A DNA stretch of 64,000 nt from NCBI RefSeq assembly GCF_014207985.1, contig NZ_JACHMI010000001.1, positions 7,671,001 through 7,735,000 of the forward strand, written 5' to 3'. The stretch comes from Nonomuraea rubra (GTDB lineage: Bacteria > Actinomycetota > Actinomycetes > Streptosporangiales > Streptosporangiaceae). The position numbers were made by a program, and so were the translations under genes. Below the pieces are notes generated by a model that worked only from the letters and a program-made list of their open reading frames with translations, did no database searches and was not told where the DNA came from. Shown piece by piece: positions 25,314 through 34,094 of the stretch. Positions within the stretch are counted from its first letter, which is position 1; every line of letters begins with the position of its first letter.

Positions 25314-26603
25314 ATGCGTGAAATCATGCGAGGCCAGGTGTTCCTGCCTGGCGACGACGGGTTCGAACGGGCCGCCGCGCCGTGGGCCGTGGGAGTTCGC
25401 CAGCAGGTGGTCGCGGTCGCCGAGGCGGCCGATGCCGACGATGTGGTGGCACTGGTCCGCTATGCCCGCCAGGCCGGGCTGACCGTCACCGCCCAGCCGT
25501 CCGGGCACGGCGCCTCGGGCGACGTCGACGGGACGATCCTGCTGCGTACCGGCCTCCTGGACGAGATCGCGGTCGACCCGGACGAGCGGGTGGTCCGGGC
25601 CGGTGCGGGCGCGCGGTGGGGGCAGGTGCTGGCCGCGACCGGCAAGCACGGCCTGGCCGGGCCGGCGGGCAGCAGCCCGGTGGTGTCCGTCGCCGGGTTC
25701 GTGGCGGGTGGGGGCCTCTCCTGGTTCGGCCGCAAGTACGGCTGGGCCGCCGACTCCGTGTGCGCGTTCGAGATCGTCGACGCCGGGGGCGAGCGGGTGC
25801 GCGTCACCGCGAGCTCCGACGCCGACCTGTTCTGGGCACTGCGCGGCGGTGGCGGCGACTACGGGATCATCACCGCCGTCGAGCTGGGCCTGTACGAGGT
25901 GCCCAGCCTGTACGGCGGTCGCATCGTGTGGCCTGCCGCGCGCACCGGCGAGGTGTTCGAGGCGTTCCAGGCCGTCACGGCGGACGCGCCGCGCGAGCTG
26001 TCGCTGTGGCTCAACCGGATGGTCTCGCCACCGCCCGCCCCGGCGACGGTCGGCATCGACGTGACCTTCCTCGGCGAGGTGGCCGAGGCGGAGGAACTGC
26101 TGGCTCCGCTGGCGGCGATCGGCGGCAGCCTGTCCGACAGCCGTGGCCTCATGGACGTCGCCGACCTGGGCGCCATCGCCGCCGAGCCCGTCGACCCCAG
26201 CCCGATGCTGGCACGCACCGAACTGCTGACCGAGCTGCCCGTCGACGTCCTGGCAGGGGCCGAGCTCGCGCCGCTGCTGAACGTGCAGATCCGGCACCTG
26301 GGGGGCGCACTGGCCGAGGCGCGGCCGGACGGCGGTCCCGGTGGCGCGCTCGGCGAACCGTACCTGCTCTACCTGCTCGGGCTGCGGCTGCCGCACCTGG
26401 CCGAGGCGGTGCGGGGCAAGCAGGCCGCCCTGATCGCGCAACTGGGCGAGGCGGTCAGCGGACGCAAACCGTACACCTTCCTCGCCCCCGGCGAGAGCGC
26501 CGCCCAGGCCTTTCCCCCCGAGGCCAGGGCGCGGCTGGCGCGGATCAAGCGTGAGCGCGATCCCGGCGGCGTCGTGCGCGCCAACTTCCCGATCACGGGC
26601 TGA
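25314..26603 (+). CDS. FAD-dependent oxidoreductase, berberine-bridge (PCMH) type
   Basis: A 429-residue VAO/PCMH-fold oxidase. QPSGHGAS (about residue 64) corresponds to the His that often holds FAD covalently; SVAGFVAGGGLSWFGRKYG and LFWALRGGGGDYGIIT complete the flavin site; a short BBE motif ends the protein (RIKRERDPGGVVRANFPI). The second Cys used for bicovalent FAD seems absent. GAGGAGG lies 8 bases upstream. Together with CMD and SDR it forms a three-gene redox cassette. Confidence 0.9.
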   Translation: MREIMRGQVFLPGDDGFERAAAPWAVGVRQQVVAVAEAADADDVVALVRYARQAGLTVTAQPSGHGASGDVDGTILLRTGLLDEIAVDPDERVVRAGAGARWGQVLAATGKHGLAGPAGSSPVVSVAGFVAGGGLSWFGRKYGWAADSVCAFEIVDAGGERVRVTASSDADLFWALRGGGGDYGIITAVELGLYEVPSLYGGRIVWPAARTGEVFEAFQAVTADAPRELSLWLNRMVSPPPAPATVGIDVTFLGEVAEAEELLAPLAAIGGSLSDSRGLMDVADLGAIAAEPVDPSPMLARTELLTELPVDVLAGAELAPLLNVQIRHLGGALAEARPDGGPGGALGEPYLLYLLGLRLPHLAEAVRGKQAALIAQLGEAVSGRKPYTFLAPGESAAQAFPPEARARLARIKRERDPGGVVRANFPITG

Positions 26604-26659
26604 GGCCGTACGTCCCGATGGCGTTGGCGGGGGCTACCGGACGGTGCCGGACGCCGGCC

Positions 26660-27232
26660 TCACCGCTGAGGCGGGCTGACCCCCGCGATGGTCAGGCGCA
26701 GCAGCCGCTCCGCCTCGGCGGCCGGGTCCGGGTGGTGTTCCGAGGCCAGGGCGATGCCGGTGACCAGGGTGAGCAGGTCGTCGGTGGTCACGCCGGGCGT
26801 CAGCGCGCCGGCGTCAGCGGCGCGGCGTACCAGCGGGTCGGCCGCCTCGGTGAGCTGGGCGGAGCAGCAGGCCTCCTCCGCCGCCGCGCCGTCGCGGGCC
26901 GCCCGTTCGCGGGTCAGCGCGATCGCCAGCCCTCTGATGGTCGCGGCGGCCGAAGTCAACGCGCCCAGCCATTCCAGCAGCGCCGCCCGGGCGTCGGGTG
27001 CGGCGGTCAGCTCGCGGGCGCGGCCGCACAGCGTCTCGACCTGGTCGCGGAAGACCGCCTCCAGCAGCGCCTGCCGGCTGGGGAAGTGCCGGCGCAGGGT
27101 GGCCGATCCGACGCCCGCCGTGCGGGCCATCTGCTCCAGGGACGCGTCGGGACCGTACTCGGCGATCGCGTCCTTGGCCACGGTGAGCAGGAGCGCGTAG
27201 TTGCGCCGGGCGTCCGCGCGCTGGACGGGCAT
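26660..27232 (-). CDS. TetR family regulator, divergent to nmrA-like gene
   Basis: A 190-residue TetR regulator; the helix-turn-helix spans about 12-55 (ASLEQMARTAGVGSATLRRHFPSRQALLEAV), of the subgroup often linked to NmrA/oxidoreductase genes. It is divergent from the NmrA-like gene with a palindrome in the shared promoter, so it probably represses both. Two adjacent Cys (EEACCSA) in the ligand domain might be redox-active. Confidence 0.9.
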   Translation of the reverse strand: MPVQRADARRNYALLLTVAKDAIAEYGPDASLEQMARTAGVGSATLRRHFPSRQALLEAVFRDQVETLCGRARELTAAPDARAALLEWLGALTSAAATIRGLAIALTRERAARDGAAAEEACCSAQLTEAADPLVRRAADAGALTPGVTTDDLLTLVTGIALASEHHPDPAAEAERLLRLTIAGVSPPQR

Positions 27233-27247
27233 GGCATCACCTCACGT

Positions 27248-27276
27248 TTGCTAAGTGGCGGGGTCCGCCGTATCTT
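27248..27276 (+). promoter_or_regulatory. Promoter of the nmrA-like gene
   Basis: TTGCTA (27248-27253), 17-bp spacer, TATCTT (27271-27276). The -10 is one arm of the inner operator, so regulator binding would block it. Confidence 0.55.
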
Positions 27277-27310
27277 ACCGGAAGATAAACGGCGGACCCC
27301 GCCACTTAGC
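27250..27310. repeat. Nested palindrome: 22-bp perfect inverted repeat around an inner operator
   Basis: Bases 27250-27271 and 27289-27310 are exact reverse complements (22 of 22). The 17-nt centre, with the last base of the left arm, holds TATCTT-ACCGG-AAGATA (27271-27287), a typical TetR operator. Each TATCTT can act as a -10, one per strand, making two promoters that overlap face to face. The arms are far longer than a TetR dimer needs. Confidence 0.9.
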
Positions 27311-27335
27311 GTACGCTCACGTCAGGAGATCCCTC

Positions 27336-28256
27336 ATGCCCATCGCACCTGTCCTGGTCACCGGCGCCACCGGCCAGCAGGGCGGCGCCACCGCGCGCGC
27401 CCTGCTCGCGGCCGGCACCCCCGTCCGGGCCCTGGTCCGCGACCCCGCGACCGAGCGGGCGAAGGCGATCGAGGCGCTCGGCGCCGAACTCGTCACCGGC
27501 GACCTGAACGACCGCGACTCCGTGACCAGGGCCGCGGCAGGAGCCCGGGCCGTCTTCTCCGTTCAGATGCCCCCGATCAGGGACGGCGCCTTCGACTTCG
27601 CCGGCGAGCTGACCCAGGCCGCCAACCTGGTCGAAGCCGCGCGGGCCGCGGGCGTGCCGCAGTTCGTGCACACGTCCGTCTCCGGCGCGGGCCGGCACGT
27701 CGAGGCTCCCGGCTGGGCCGAAGGCCGCTGGTCGGCGATGGAGCCCACCTACTCCGCCAAGGCCGGCGCCCAGGACCTGGTACGCGCGGCCGGCTTCACC
27801 CACTGGACGATCATCAAGCCGGGCTTCTTCATGGAGAACTTCCTCCCGTCCGTGGCCTACCTGCTCCCCCGCGGCGTCGAGGGCGGCCTGGCGACCGTAC
27901 TGCGGCCCGGCACGCGGCTCTCCCTCGTCGCGGTGGACGACATCGGCGCGGCGGCCGCCGCGGCGTTCGCCGCGCCGGAGCGGTTCCACGAGGTCGAGCT
28001 GGAACTGGCCTCCGACCACCTGGCGATGACGGAGATCGCCGGGGTCCTCTCCCGCGCGTTCGGCACCTCGCTGACCGCGCCCGCCATGACCGTGGAGGAG
28101 GCGCTCGCCGCGGGCATGCCGGAGTACGCCGTCACCTCGCACGAGTTCCTCAACGTGGCGGGCCAGCCCGCCCGGCCGGAGTACGCGCGGGCCCTCGGCA
28201 TCCCGCTCACGTCCTTCGACGACTGGGCACGCAGGTACCTGACCGCCGCGCACTGA
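27336..28256 (+). CDS. NmrA-like NAD(P)-binding protein
   Basis: A 306-residue atypical SDR of the NmrA/HSCARG group: VTGATGQQGGATARAL binds the dinucleotide, ALVRDP follows strand 2, and the usual catalytic Tyr-x3-Lys is not clear, as expected for redox sensors or NADPH-binding regulators. AGGAG lies about 10 nt upstream. Controlled by the shared palindrome with the divergent TetR gene. Confidence 0.9.
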   Translation: MPIAPVLVTGATGQQGGATARALLAAGTPVRALVRDPATERAKAIEALGAELVTGDLNDRDSVTRAAAGARAVFSVQMPPIRDGAFDFAGELTQAANLVEAARAAGVPQFVHTSVSGAGRHVEAPGWAEGRWSAMEPTYSAKAGAQDLVRAAGFTHWTIIKPGFFMENFLPSVAYLLPRGVEGGLATVLRPGTRLSLVAVDDIGAAAAAAFAAPERFHEVELELASDHLAMTEIAGVLSRAFGTSLTAPAMTVEEALAAGMPEYAVTSHEFLNVAGQPARPEYARALGIPLTSFDDWARRYLTAAH

Positions 28257-28304
28257 GGCGCGGCAGGCGGGCGGGGAGGCGGACAGGGCAGGCGCGCGGG
28301 GTAG

Positions 28305-28337
28305 CTATACGCCGAGTTTATACCTCCGGTGTATAGT
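28305..28337 (+). promoter_or_regulatory. padR promoter with repeated TATAC elements
   Basis: TATAC occurs at 28306-28310 and 28319-28323 and its complement GTATA at 28331-28335, forming the near-palindrome TATACCTCCGGTGTATA with the -10 TATAGT inside. PadR regulators bind such dyads, so this is a likely auto-operator. Confidence 0.5.
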
Positions 28338-28345
28338 CTGCGATC

Positions 28346-28873
28346 ATGAGTGTTCCCCTAGCGCTGCTCGGCCTGCTGGAGCGGGAGCCGAGTCACGGCT
28401 ACGACCTGAAGCGCGACTACGACACGTTCTTCGGCCAGGGCAAGCCGCTGCCGTTCGGGCAGGTGTACTCCACGCTCGGCCGGCTGGCCAGGGACGGCAA
28501 GGTCACGGCCGGGCAGAGCGAGCCGGGCGACGGCCCCGACCGCAAGCGTTACGCCATCACCCCGCTCGGCACGCGGGAGGTGGAGTCGTGGCTGTCGGAG
28601 CCGGTGGCGGCGGAGCCGTACCTGCAGACGGTGCTGTTCACCAAGGTCGTGCTGGCGCTGATGCTGGGCCGGGACGCGGCCGGCTACCTCGACCTGCAGC
28701 GGGCCACGCACCTGCGGCGCATGCGGGAGTTCACGCAGATCAAGCGCACCGGCTCGCTGACCGACGCGCTGCTGGCCGACCACGGCATGTTCCATCTGGA
28801 GGCGGACCTGCGCTGGATCGACGTCACCCAGGCACGGCTGGGCGCGCTGGCGGCCCTGGTGCGCGAGTCATGA
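28346..28873 (+). CDS. PadR family transcriptional regulator
   Basis: A 175-residue PadR (subgroup 1) regulator: winged helix with HGYDLKRDYDTFF and QVYSTLGRLARDGKV (about 15-50), then a dimerising helical domain. No Shine-Dalgarno precedes the ATG; TATAGT at 28332-28337 places initiation at or next to the ATG, so the mRNA is probably leaderless. First gene of padR-ABC-permease-acylase, and likely autorepressor of it. Confidence 0.9.
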   Translation: MSVPLALLGLLEREPSHGYDLKRDYDTFFGQGKPLPFGQVYSTLGRLARDGKVTAGQSEPGDGPDRKRYAITPLGTREVESWLSEPVAAEPYLQTVLFTKVVLALMLGRDAAGYLDLQRATHLRRMREFTQIKRTGSLTDALLADHGMFHLEADLRWIDVTQARLGALAALVRES

Positions 28874-29565
28874 TCATCGAAGCGCGCGAGCTCAGCCGCG
28901 CCTACGGGCGCACCCCGGCGCTGCGCGAGGCCGGCCTGTCGGTGGCCGCCGGGGAGATCGTGGCGGTCATGGGCCCCAGCGGCTCGGGGAAGTCGACGCT
29001 GCTGCACTGCCTGGCCGGGATCTTCACGCCCGACAGCGGCGAGGTGTGGTTCCGCGGCCGGCGGCTGGACACGATGAGCGACGCCCGGCGCACGGAGCTG
29101 CGGCGCACCGCGTTCGGGTTCGTCTTCCAGTTCGGGCAGCTCGTGCCGGAGCTGACCGCGGCCGACAACGTCGCGCTGCCGATGTTGCTGGGCCGTACCC
29201 GGCGCAGGGACGCCTACCGGCGGGCCGGCGAGTGGCTGGAGCGGCTGGGGCTGGGAGAGCTGGGCGGGCGGCGTACCAGCGAGCTGTCGGGCGGCCAGGC
29301 GCAGCGGGTGGCGATCGCCAGGGCGCTGGTGACGGGGCCGCGGGTGCTGTTCGCCGACGAGCCGACCGGCGCGCTCGACTCGCTGACCGGTGAGCACGTC
29401 ATGGAGCTGCTGGTCGGGCTGGCGCGCGAGGAGGGCACGACCGTGATCGTGGTGACCCACGACGCCCGGGTGGCCTCCTTCGCCGACCGGGAGGTCATCG
29501 TCCGCGACGGCCGCGTCACCGACCCCTTCGCCGAGCAGCGGGAAAGCTCCGGGGCCGCGCGATGA
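28870..29565 (+). CDS. ABC transporter ATP-binding protein (MacB/LolD type)
   Basis: A 231-residue ATPase: Walker A GPSGSGKST (about 37), Q-loop FVFQFGQLVPEL, signature LSGGQAQRVA, Walker B VLFADEPTGALD, switch His in VTHDA. This subtype pairs with FtsX-like permeases. Its ATG overlaps the padR stop and its stop overlaps the permease ATG (both ATGA). Confidence 0.93.
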   Translation: MIIEARELSRAYGRTPALREAGLSVAAGEIVAVMGPSGSGKSTLLHCLAGIFTPDSGEVWFRGRRLDTMSDARRTELRRTAFGFVFQFGQLVPELTAADNVALPMLLGRTRRRDAYRRAGEWLERLGLGELGGRRTSELSGGQAQRVAIARALVTGPRVLFADEPTGALDSLTGEHVMELLVGLAREEGTTVIVVTHDARVASFADREVIVRDGRVTDPFAEQRESSGAAR

Positions 29566-31790
29566 TCGCGCTGGGGCTGCGGCTGTCGCTGCGCGGCGGC
29601 AGGGAGGCCGCGGCCAGGCTGGTGCTGATCGTGGCCGGGGTGGCGGCCGGCGTCACGGTGCTGCTGGCCACGCTCTCCCTCTTCAACGCCTTCCAGGCCA
29701 CCACCGCACGGCCCTGCTGGGAGTGCACCGCCGGCACCGCGCCCAGCGGCTGGGCCCTCGACACCACCGCCGCCGGCGCGCTGTGGAGCTACCGGCTGGA
29801 CTACTACGCCGGGCAGCCGATCAAGCGCCTGGACGCCGCCGCGCTCGGCGAGCGGGCCCCGGTCATCCCCGGCCTGGCGAGCATGCCCGGCCCGGGCCGG
29901 TACTACGTCTCCCCCGCGCTGGCCCGGCTGCTGGACTCGGTGCCGCGCGAACGCCTGGCCGGCCGCTTCCCCGGGACCCGCGCCGGAACCCTCGGCCAGG
30001 CCGCGCTGTCCGGGCCGGACGAGCTGGCCGTCGTGGTGGGCCGGACCCCGCAGGACGTCGCCGCCATGGCGGGGGCGCGGCAGGTGGACACGGTGGAGAC
30101 CGCGTCCGCCGCGGCCCTGCTCGACGACAACACCGACCTCTACCGGTTCGGTTTCGCCGTGGCCGCCATCGGCCTGTTCGTCCCGCTTCTGGTGCTGGTG
30201 AACGCGGCCACCCGGCTGGCCGCCGCCCGCCGGGAGGCGCGATTCGCCGCGTTCCGGCTGGCCGGCGCCACGTCCCGGCAGGTCAACGTGCTCGCCGCGG
30301 TGGAGGCCGCGCTCGGCGCGTTCCTGGGCGCGCTGCTCGGCGCCGCGCTGTTCCAGCTCGTACGGCCCGCCGTGGCCCTGGTCCGCGTCACCGGCTCGCG
30401 GTTCTTCCCCGAGCTGGTCACCCCGGCCCTCTGGCAGTACGCGGCCGTGCTCGCCGGCGTCCCGGTCCTGTCGGCCTGCACGGCGCTCTGGTCGCTGCGC
30501 CGCGTGCGGATCTCCCCGCTGGGCGCGGCCAGGAAGGCCGCCGGGCGCCCGCCCCGGGCGTGGCGGGTGATCCCGCTGCCGGCGGGGCTGGCGCTGTTCG
30601 CCGGGCCGGTGTTCCGGGGCGGCGATCGCGAGCCGGACGCGTTACTGGCCGGTGCGGCCGTGGCGCTCATCATGATCGGCTTGATCCTGGCGGGCCCGTG
30701 GCTGACGATGCTGGCCGCCCGGCTCGCCGCCCGCGTGACCGGGGGCGCGGCGACCCTGCTGGCCGCGCAGCGGATGGCGGCCGACCCGAAGGCGGCCTTC
30801 CGGTCGGTGAGCGGGCTCGTGCTGGCGGCGTTCCTGGGCACGGCGATCGCGGGGATCGTCCCGGCCGTGGTCGCGGGGCAGCAGGCGGTGGCCGGCGGCG
30901 CGCTCAACGGGGTGCTGCGCGCCCCGCTCACCCACCAGCCCGGCACCGGCGGCCTCGCGCCACAGGCCGCCACCGACCTGCTCGCCCGCCTGCGCGCTCA
31001 CCCCGGCGTCGCCGTCCTGCCGATCTACACCCTCCCGGGCGATCCCCCGCCTCCCGGGCCCGACGGCCCTCCGCCGCCCAGGACCGCCGCCGGCTGCGCG
31101 GACCTGGCACGCTTCCCCGTGCTCGGCCGGTGCCCGGCGGGCGCGCAGGCCGTGACGGGCTACTTCGAGCGGCTCGTCGAGGCCGACAACCCGCTCACCG
31201 TCGACAAGCTGCTCCCCCTCGCCGCCCCCACCGGCCAGACGGTCTCCACCGGCGGCCTCAGCCTGGCGGCCGTCCTGGTCGGCATGGACGACCAGGGCAC
31301 GCTGGAGGAGCTTCGCACGCTGCTGGCCCGCTACGGCGCCGGCGCGCCGATGACGTTCGCCGAGGTCGCGCAGGCCAGGGCGACGCTCTACACGCAGGCG
31401 GAGAACCTGGCGCTGGCGATGGTCGCGCTGACCCTGATCGCCGGCGGCTGCAGCCTGGTCGTGGCGGTCGGCGGCGGGCTGATGGAGCGCAGGCAGCCGT
31501 TCACGCTGCTGCGGCTGGCGGGCACGCCGGCCCGCACCCTGGCGGCGGTGGTGCTGCTGGAGTCGGCGCTCCCCCTCGTCCTGGCCGCCGCCGTCGCCGC
31601 CGGCGCGGGGTTCGGCGTGGCGGGGCCGTTCATCGGCGCGCTGGCGATGAAGGGCGCGTCCCTGGCCGTGCCGGGGCCGGTCTACTTCGCGACCGTCGGC
31701 GGCGGCCTGGCCGCGTCCCTGCTGGTGATCCTCACAGCCGTGCCGCTGCTGCGGCGCATGACCGCGCCGGACCACGCGCGTTTCGAGTAG
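29562..31790 (+). CDS. FtsX-like ABC permease
   Basis: A 742-residue permease with an N-terminal helix (about 20-42), a large extracytoplasmic segment, two FtsX-type three-helix bundles (about 195-320 and 610-735) and a second periplasmic-side domain between. Extracellular Cys pairs (ARPCWECTA and GCADLARFPVLGRCPAG) may form disulphides. Partner of the preceding ATPase; such systems export peptides or lipophilic antibiotics or act with sensory modules. Confidence 0.9.
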   Translation: MIALGLRLSLRGGREAAARLVLIVAGVAAGVTVLLATLSLFNAFQATTARPCWECTAGTAPSGWALDTTAAGALWSYRLDYYAGQPIKRLDAAALGERAPVIPGLASMPGPGRYYVSPALARLLDSVPRERLAGRFPGTRAGTLGQAALSGPDELAVVVGRTPQDVAAMAGARQVDTVETASAAALLDDNTDLYRFGFAVAAIGLFVPLLVLVNAATRLAAARREARFAAFRLAGATSRQVNVLAAVEAALGAFLGALLGAALFQLVRPAVALVRVTGSRFFPELVTPALWQYAAVLAGVPVLSACTALWSLRRVRISPLGAARKAAGRPPRAWRVIPLPAGLALFAGPVFRGGDREPDALLAGAAVALIMIGLILAGPWLTMLAARLAARVTGGAATLLAAQRMAADPKAAFRSVSGLVLAAFLGTAIAGIVPAVVAGQQAVAGGALNGVLRAPLTHQPGTGGLAPQAATDLLARLRAHPGVAVLPIYTLPGDPPPPGPDGPPPPRTAAGCADLARFPVLGRCPAGAQAVTGYFERLVEADNPLTVDKLLPLAAPTGQTVSTGGLSLAAVLVGMDDQGTLEELRTLLARYGAGAPMTFAEVAQARATLYTQAENLALAMVALTLIAGGCSLVVAVGGGLMERRQPFTLLRLAGTPARTLAAVVLLESALPLVLAAAVAAGAGFGVAGPFIGALAMKGASLAVPGPVYFATVGGGLAASLLVILTAVPLLRRMTAPDHARFE

Positions 31791-31797
31791 GAGCTCC

Positions 31798-34083
31798 ATG
31801 AAACTGCTGTCCACGGTCATGGCGCTCGCCCTGACCTTCACCCCTGTGGGCACCCCTGTGGTGCCGGCCCCCGCCGGGCGCTACACGGCCGAGATCCGCC
31901 GCACCGAGTACGGCATCCCGCACGTGACCGCCAAGGACCACGGCGGGCTCGGCTTCGGCTACGGCTACGCCTTCGCCCAGGACAACCTGTGCGTCCTGGC
32001 CTCCTGGGTGATCACGCTCCGGGGCGAACGCTCGCGGACGTTCGGCCCGGAGGCACGGTCGGACGACCCGGTCCGCCCGGTCGACAACCTCACCAGCGAC
32101 GTCTACTACAGGAGCGTCGCCGACTCGGGCGTGATCCGGCGGGTGCTGGCGCAGCCGCCCCCGGTGGGCCCCACCGCCGAGCTGCGCGAGCTCGTGGACG
32201 GCTACGTCGCCGGCTACAACCGCTACCTGGAGGACACCGGGGTGGCGAACCTGCCCGACCCCACCTGCCGGGGCAGGTCCTGGGTCGGCCCGATCACCGC
32301 CGCCGACCTGTGGGCCAACCTCCTCGACCTCAACCGCATGGCGGGCAGCTCCGGGCTCAAGGAGGCCATCGTGGGAGGCGAGGAGCCCGAGGGTCCCGCG
32401 CCGGCCCCGGGCAGCAACGCCTGGGCGCTGGGCCGCCAGGCCACCCGCGACGGCCACGGCATGCTGCTGGCCGACCCGCACTTCCCGTGGAACGGCATCC
32501 GCCGCTTCTACCAGGTGCAGCTCACGATCCCGGGCGTGCTCGACGTCTCGGGCGGCAGCCTGTACGGCACCCCCGTCGTCCAGATCGGCCACAACGCGCG
32601 CGTCGCCTGGACGCACACCGTCTCCCACGCCCACCGTTTCACCCTCTACCGGCTGCGGCTCGCGGGCGACGGCGCCTACCTGGTGGACGGCCGGGCCGAG
32701 CCGATGGGCCGCCAGCGGATCGAGGTGCCGCTGAAGGACGGCACGCTGACCGATCGCACCCTCTACACCTCCCGCTACGGCCCCGTGCTGGCGGAGGGAC
32801 GGAGCGACGAGTACGCCTACGCGTTCGCCGACGCCAACGCCGCCAACCTGCGCGCGGCCGACGAGTGGCTGGCCATGGCCAAGGCCGGGGACCTCGCGGA
32901 GCTGCGCGCCGCCCAGGACACCTTCCAGGGCCTGCCGTTCGTCTACACGCTGGCCACCGACGTGAGCGGGACCGCCACCTTCGCCGACGCCTCGGTCGTC
33001 CCGCACGTGAGTGACGACCGGGCGCGCCGCTGCGCCGTGCCCGCGCCGGACCCGTCGCTGGAGGCGTTCACGCTGGACGGCTCGACCTCCGCCTGCCTGT
33101 GGGGCAGGGATCGCGACGCCGTCGTGCCCGGCCTGTTCGGGCCCGGCAGCCAGCCGAGGCTGACCAGGGCCGACTACGTCGCCAACTCCAACAACACCCC
33201 GTGGATGACGAACCCCGCCGCTCCCCTCACGACGTACGGCCAGGTGTGGGGCGCCACCCGTACCGACGTCGAGACGCGCCCCCGCGTGAGCCTCGACATG
33301 ATCGCCCGGCGGCTGTCCGGCACGGACGGCCTGGGCGCGCCCGGCTTCACGCTGCCCACCCTGCAGGCGAGCGCGCAGGCCAAGCGCAACTACACCTTCG
33401 AACTCCTGCGCTCTGACGTGGCGGCGCTGTGCCGTGACCACCCCAGGGCGACCGCGTCCGACGGCCGGCGCGTGGACCTGCGCCAGGCGTGCCGGACGCT
33501 GACGGCCTGGAACGGGCGCGCCACCCTGGACGGGCAGGGGGCGATCCTGTGGCGCGAGTTCTACACCGGGCTGCAGCGCCCCGTCAGGCCGGGAGAGCCC
33601 GCGCAGCCCTGGTGGCGGGTGCCGTTCGACCCCGAGCAGCCGCTCACCACCCCGCGCGGCCTCGACCGCGACGACCCCGCCGTGCGGCGGGCCCTGGCCG
33701 ACGCCGTGCAGCGGTTCCAGGCCGGCGGCATCCCCCTGACCCTCACCCCTGGCCAGGCGCAGCACTACTCCTCGCTCCCCGTCCCCGGCTGCACGGAGTT
33801 CGAGGGCTGCTTCGACCGGGTGCGCACGGGCGACCCGCTGGGCGCGGACGGGCGCTATCCCGAGGTGGACACCGGCTCCAGCTTCATGATGGCCGTCGAG
33901 CTCACCCCGGCGGGCCCGCGGACCCGTACGATCCTGACCTACTCGCTGTCCGCCAACCCCTCCTCGCCGCACCACACCGACCAGACCACGCTGTTCGCGC
34001 GCGGGCAGTGGGTCACGGAGCGCTTCACCGAGGCGGAGATCGCGGCGGACCCGCGGCTGCGCGTCACGACCGTACGGGGCTGA
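31798..34083 (+). CDS. Penicillin acylase family N-acyl amidohydrolase (secreted)
   Basis: A 761-residue Ntn-hydrolase related to AHL acylases, aculeacin A acylase and penicillin acylases, which cleave N-acyl amide bonds. A short signal-like N terminus (MKLLSTVMALALTFTPVG) precedes the alpha chain (RTEYGIPHVTAKDHGGLGFGYGYAFAQDN). The self-processing site is GSNAW with catalytic Ser206, then HLPW-like ADPHFPWNG and SNNTPWM with the oxyanion Asn. AGGAGCTCC before the ATG and only 7 nt from the permease stop place it in the PadR operon. Confidence 0.9.
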   Translation: MKLLSTVMALALTFTPVGTPVVPAPAGRYTAEIRRTEYGIPHVTAKDHGGLGFGYGYAFAQDNLCVLASWVITLRGERSRTFGPEARSDDPVRPVDNLTSDVYYRSVADSGVIRRVLAQPPPVGPTAELRELVDGYVAGYNRYLEDTGVANLPDPTCRGRSWVGPITAADLWANLLDLNRMAGSSGLKEAIVGGEEPEGPAPAPGSNAWALGRQATRDGHGMLLADPHFPWNGIRRFYQVQLTIPGVLDVSGGSLYGTPVVQIGHNARVAWTHTVSHAHRFTLYRLRLAGDGAYLVDGRAEPMGRQRIEVPLKDGTLTDRTLYTSRYGPVLAEGRSDEYAYAFADANAANLRAADEWLAMAKAGDLAELRAAQDTFQGLPFVYTLATDVSGTATFADASVVPHVSDDRARRCAVPAPDPSLEAFTLDGSTSACLWGRDRDAVVPGLFGPGSQPRLTRADYVANSNNTPWMTNPAAPLTTYGQVWGATRTDVETRPRVSLDMIARRLSGTDGLGAPGFTLPTLQASAQAKRNYTFELLRSDVAALCRDHPRATASDGRRVDLRQACRTLTAWNGRATLDGQGAILWREFYTGLQRPVRPGEPAQPWWRVPFDPEQPLTTPRGLDRDDPAVRRALADAVQRFQAGGIPLTLTPGQAQHYSSLPVPGCTEFEGCFDRVRTGDPLGADGRYPEVDTGSSFMMAVELTPAGPRTRTILTYSLSANPSSPHHTDQTTLFARGQWVTERFTEAEIAADPRLRVTTVRG

Positions 34084-34094
34084 GCCCGGGCTCC

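Noticed and set aside
25310..25321. ATG-CAT-GCG-TGA start in front of the flavin oxidase
   Set aside because: Three codons then stop; the ATG four bases later opens the full frame.
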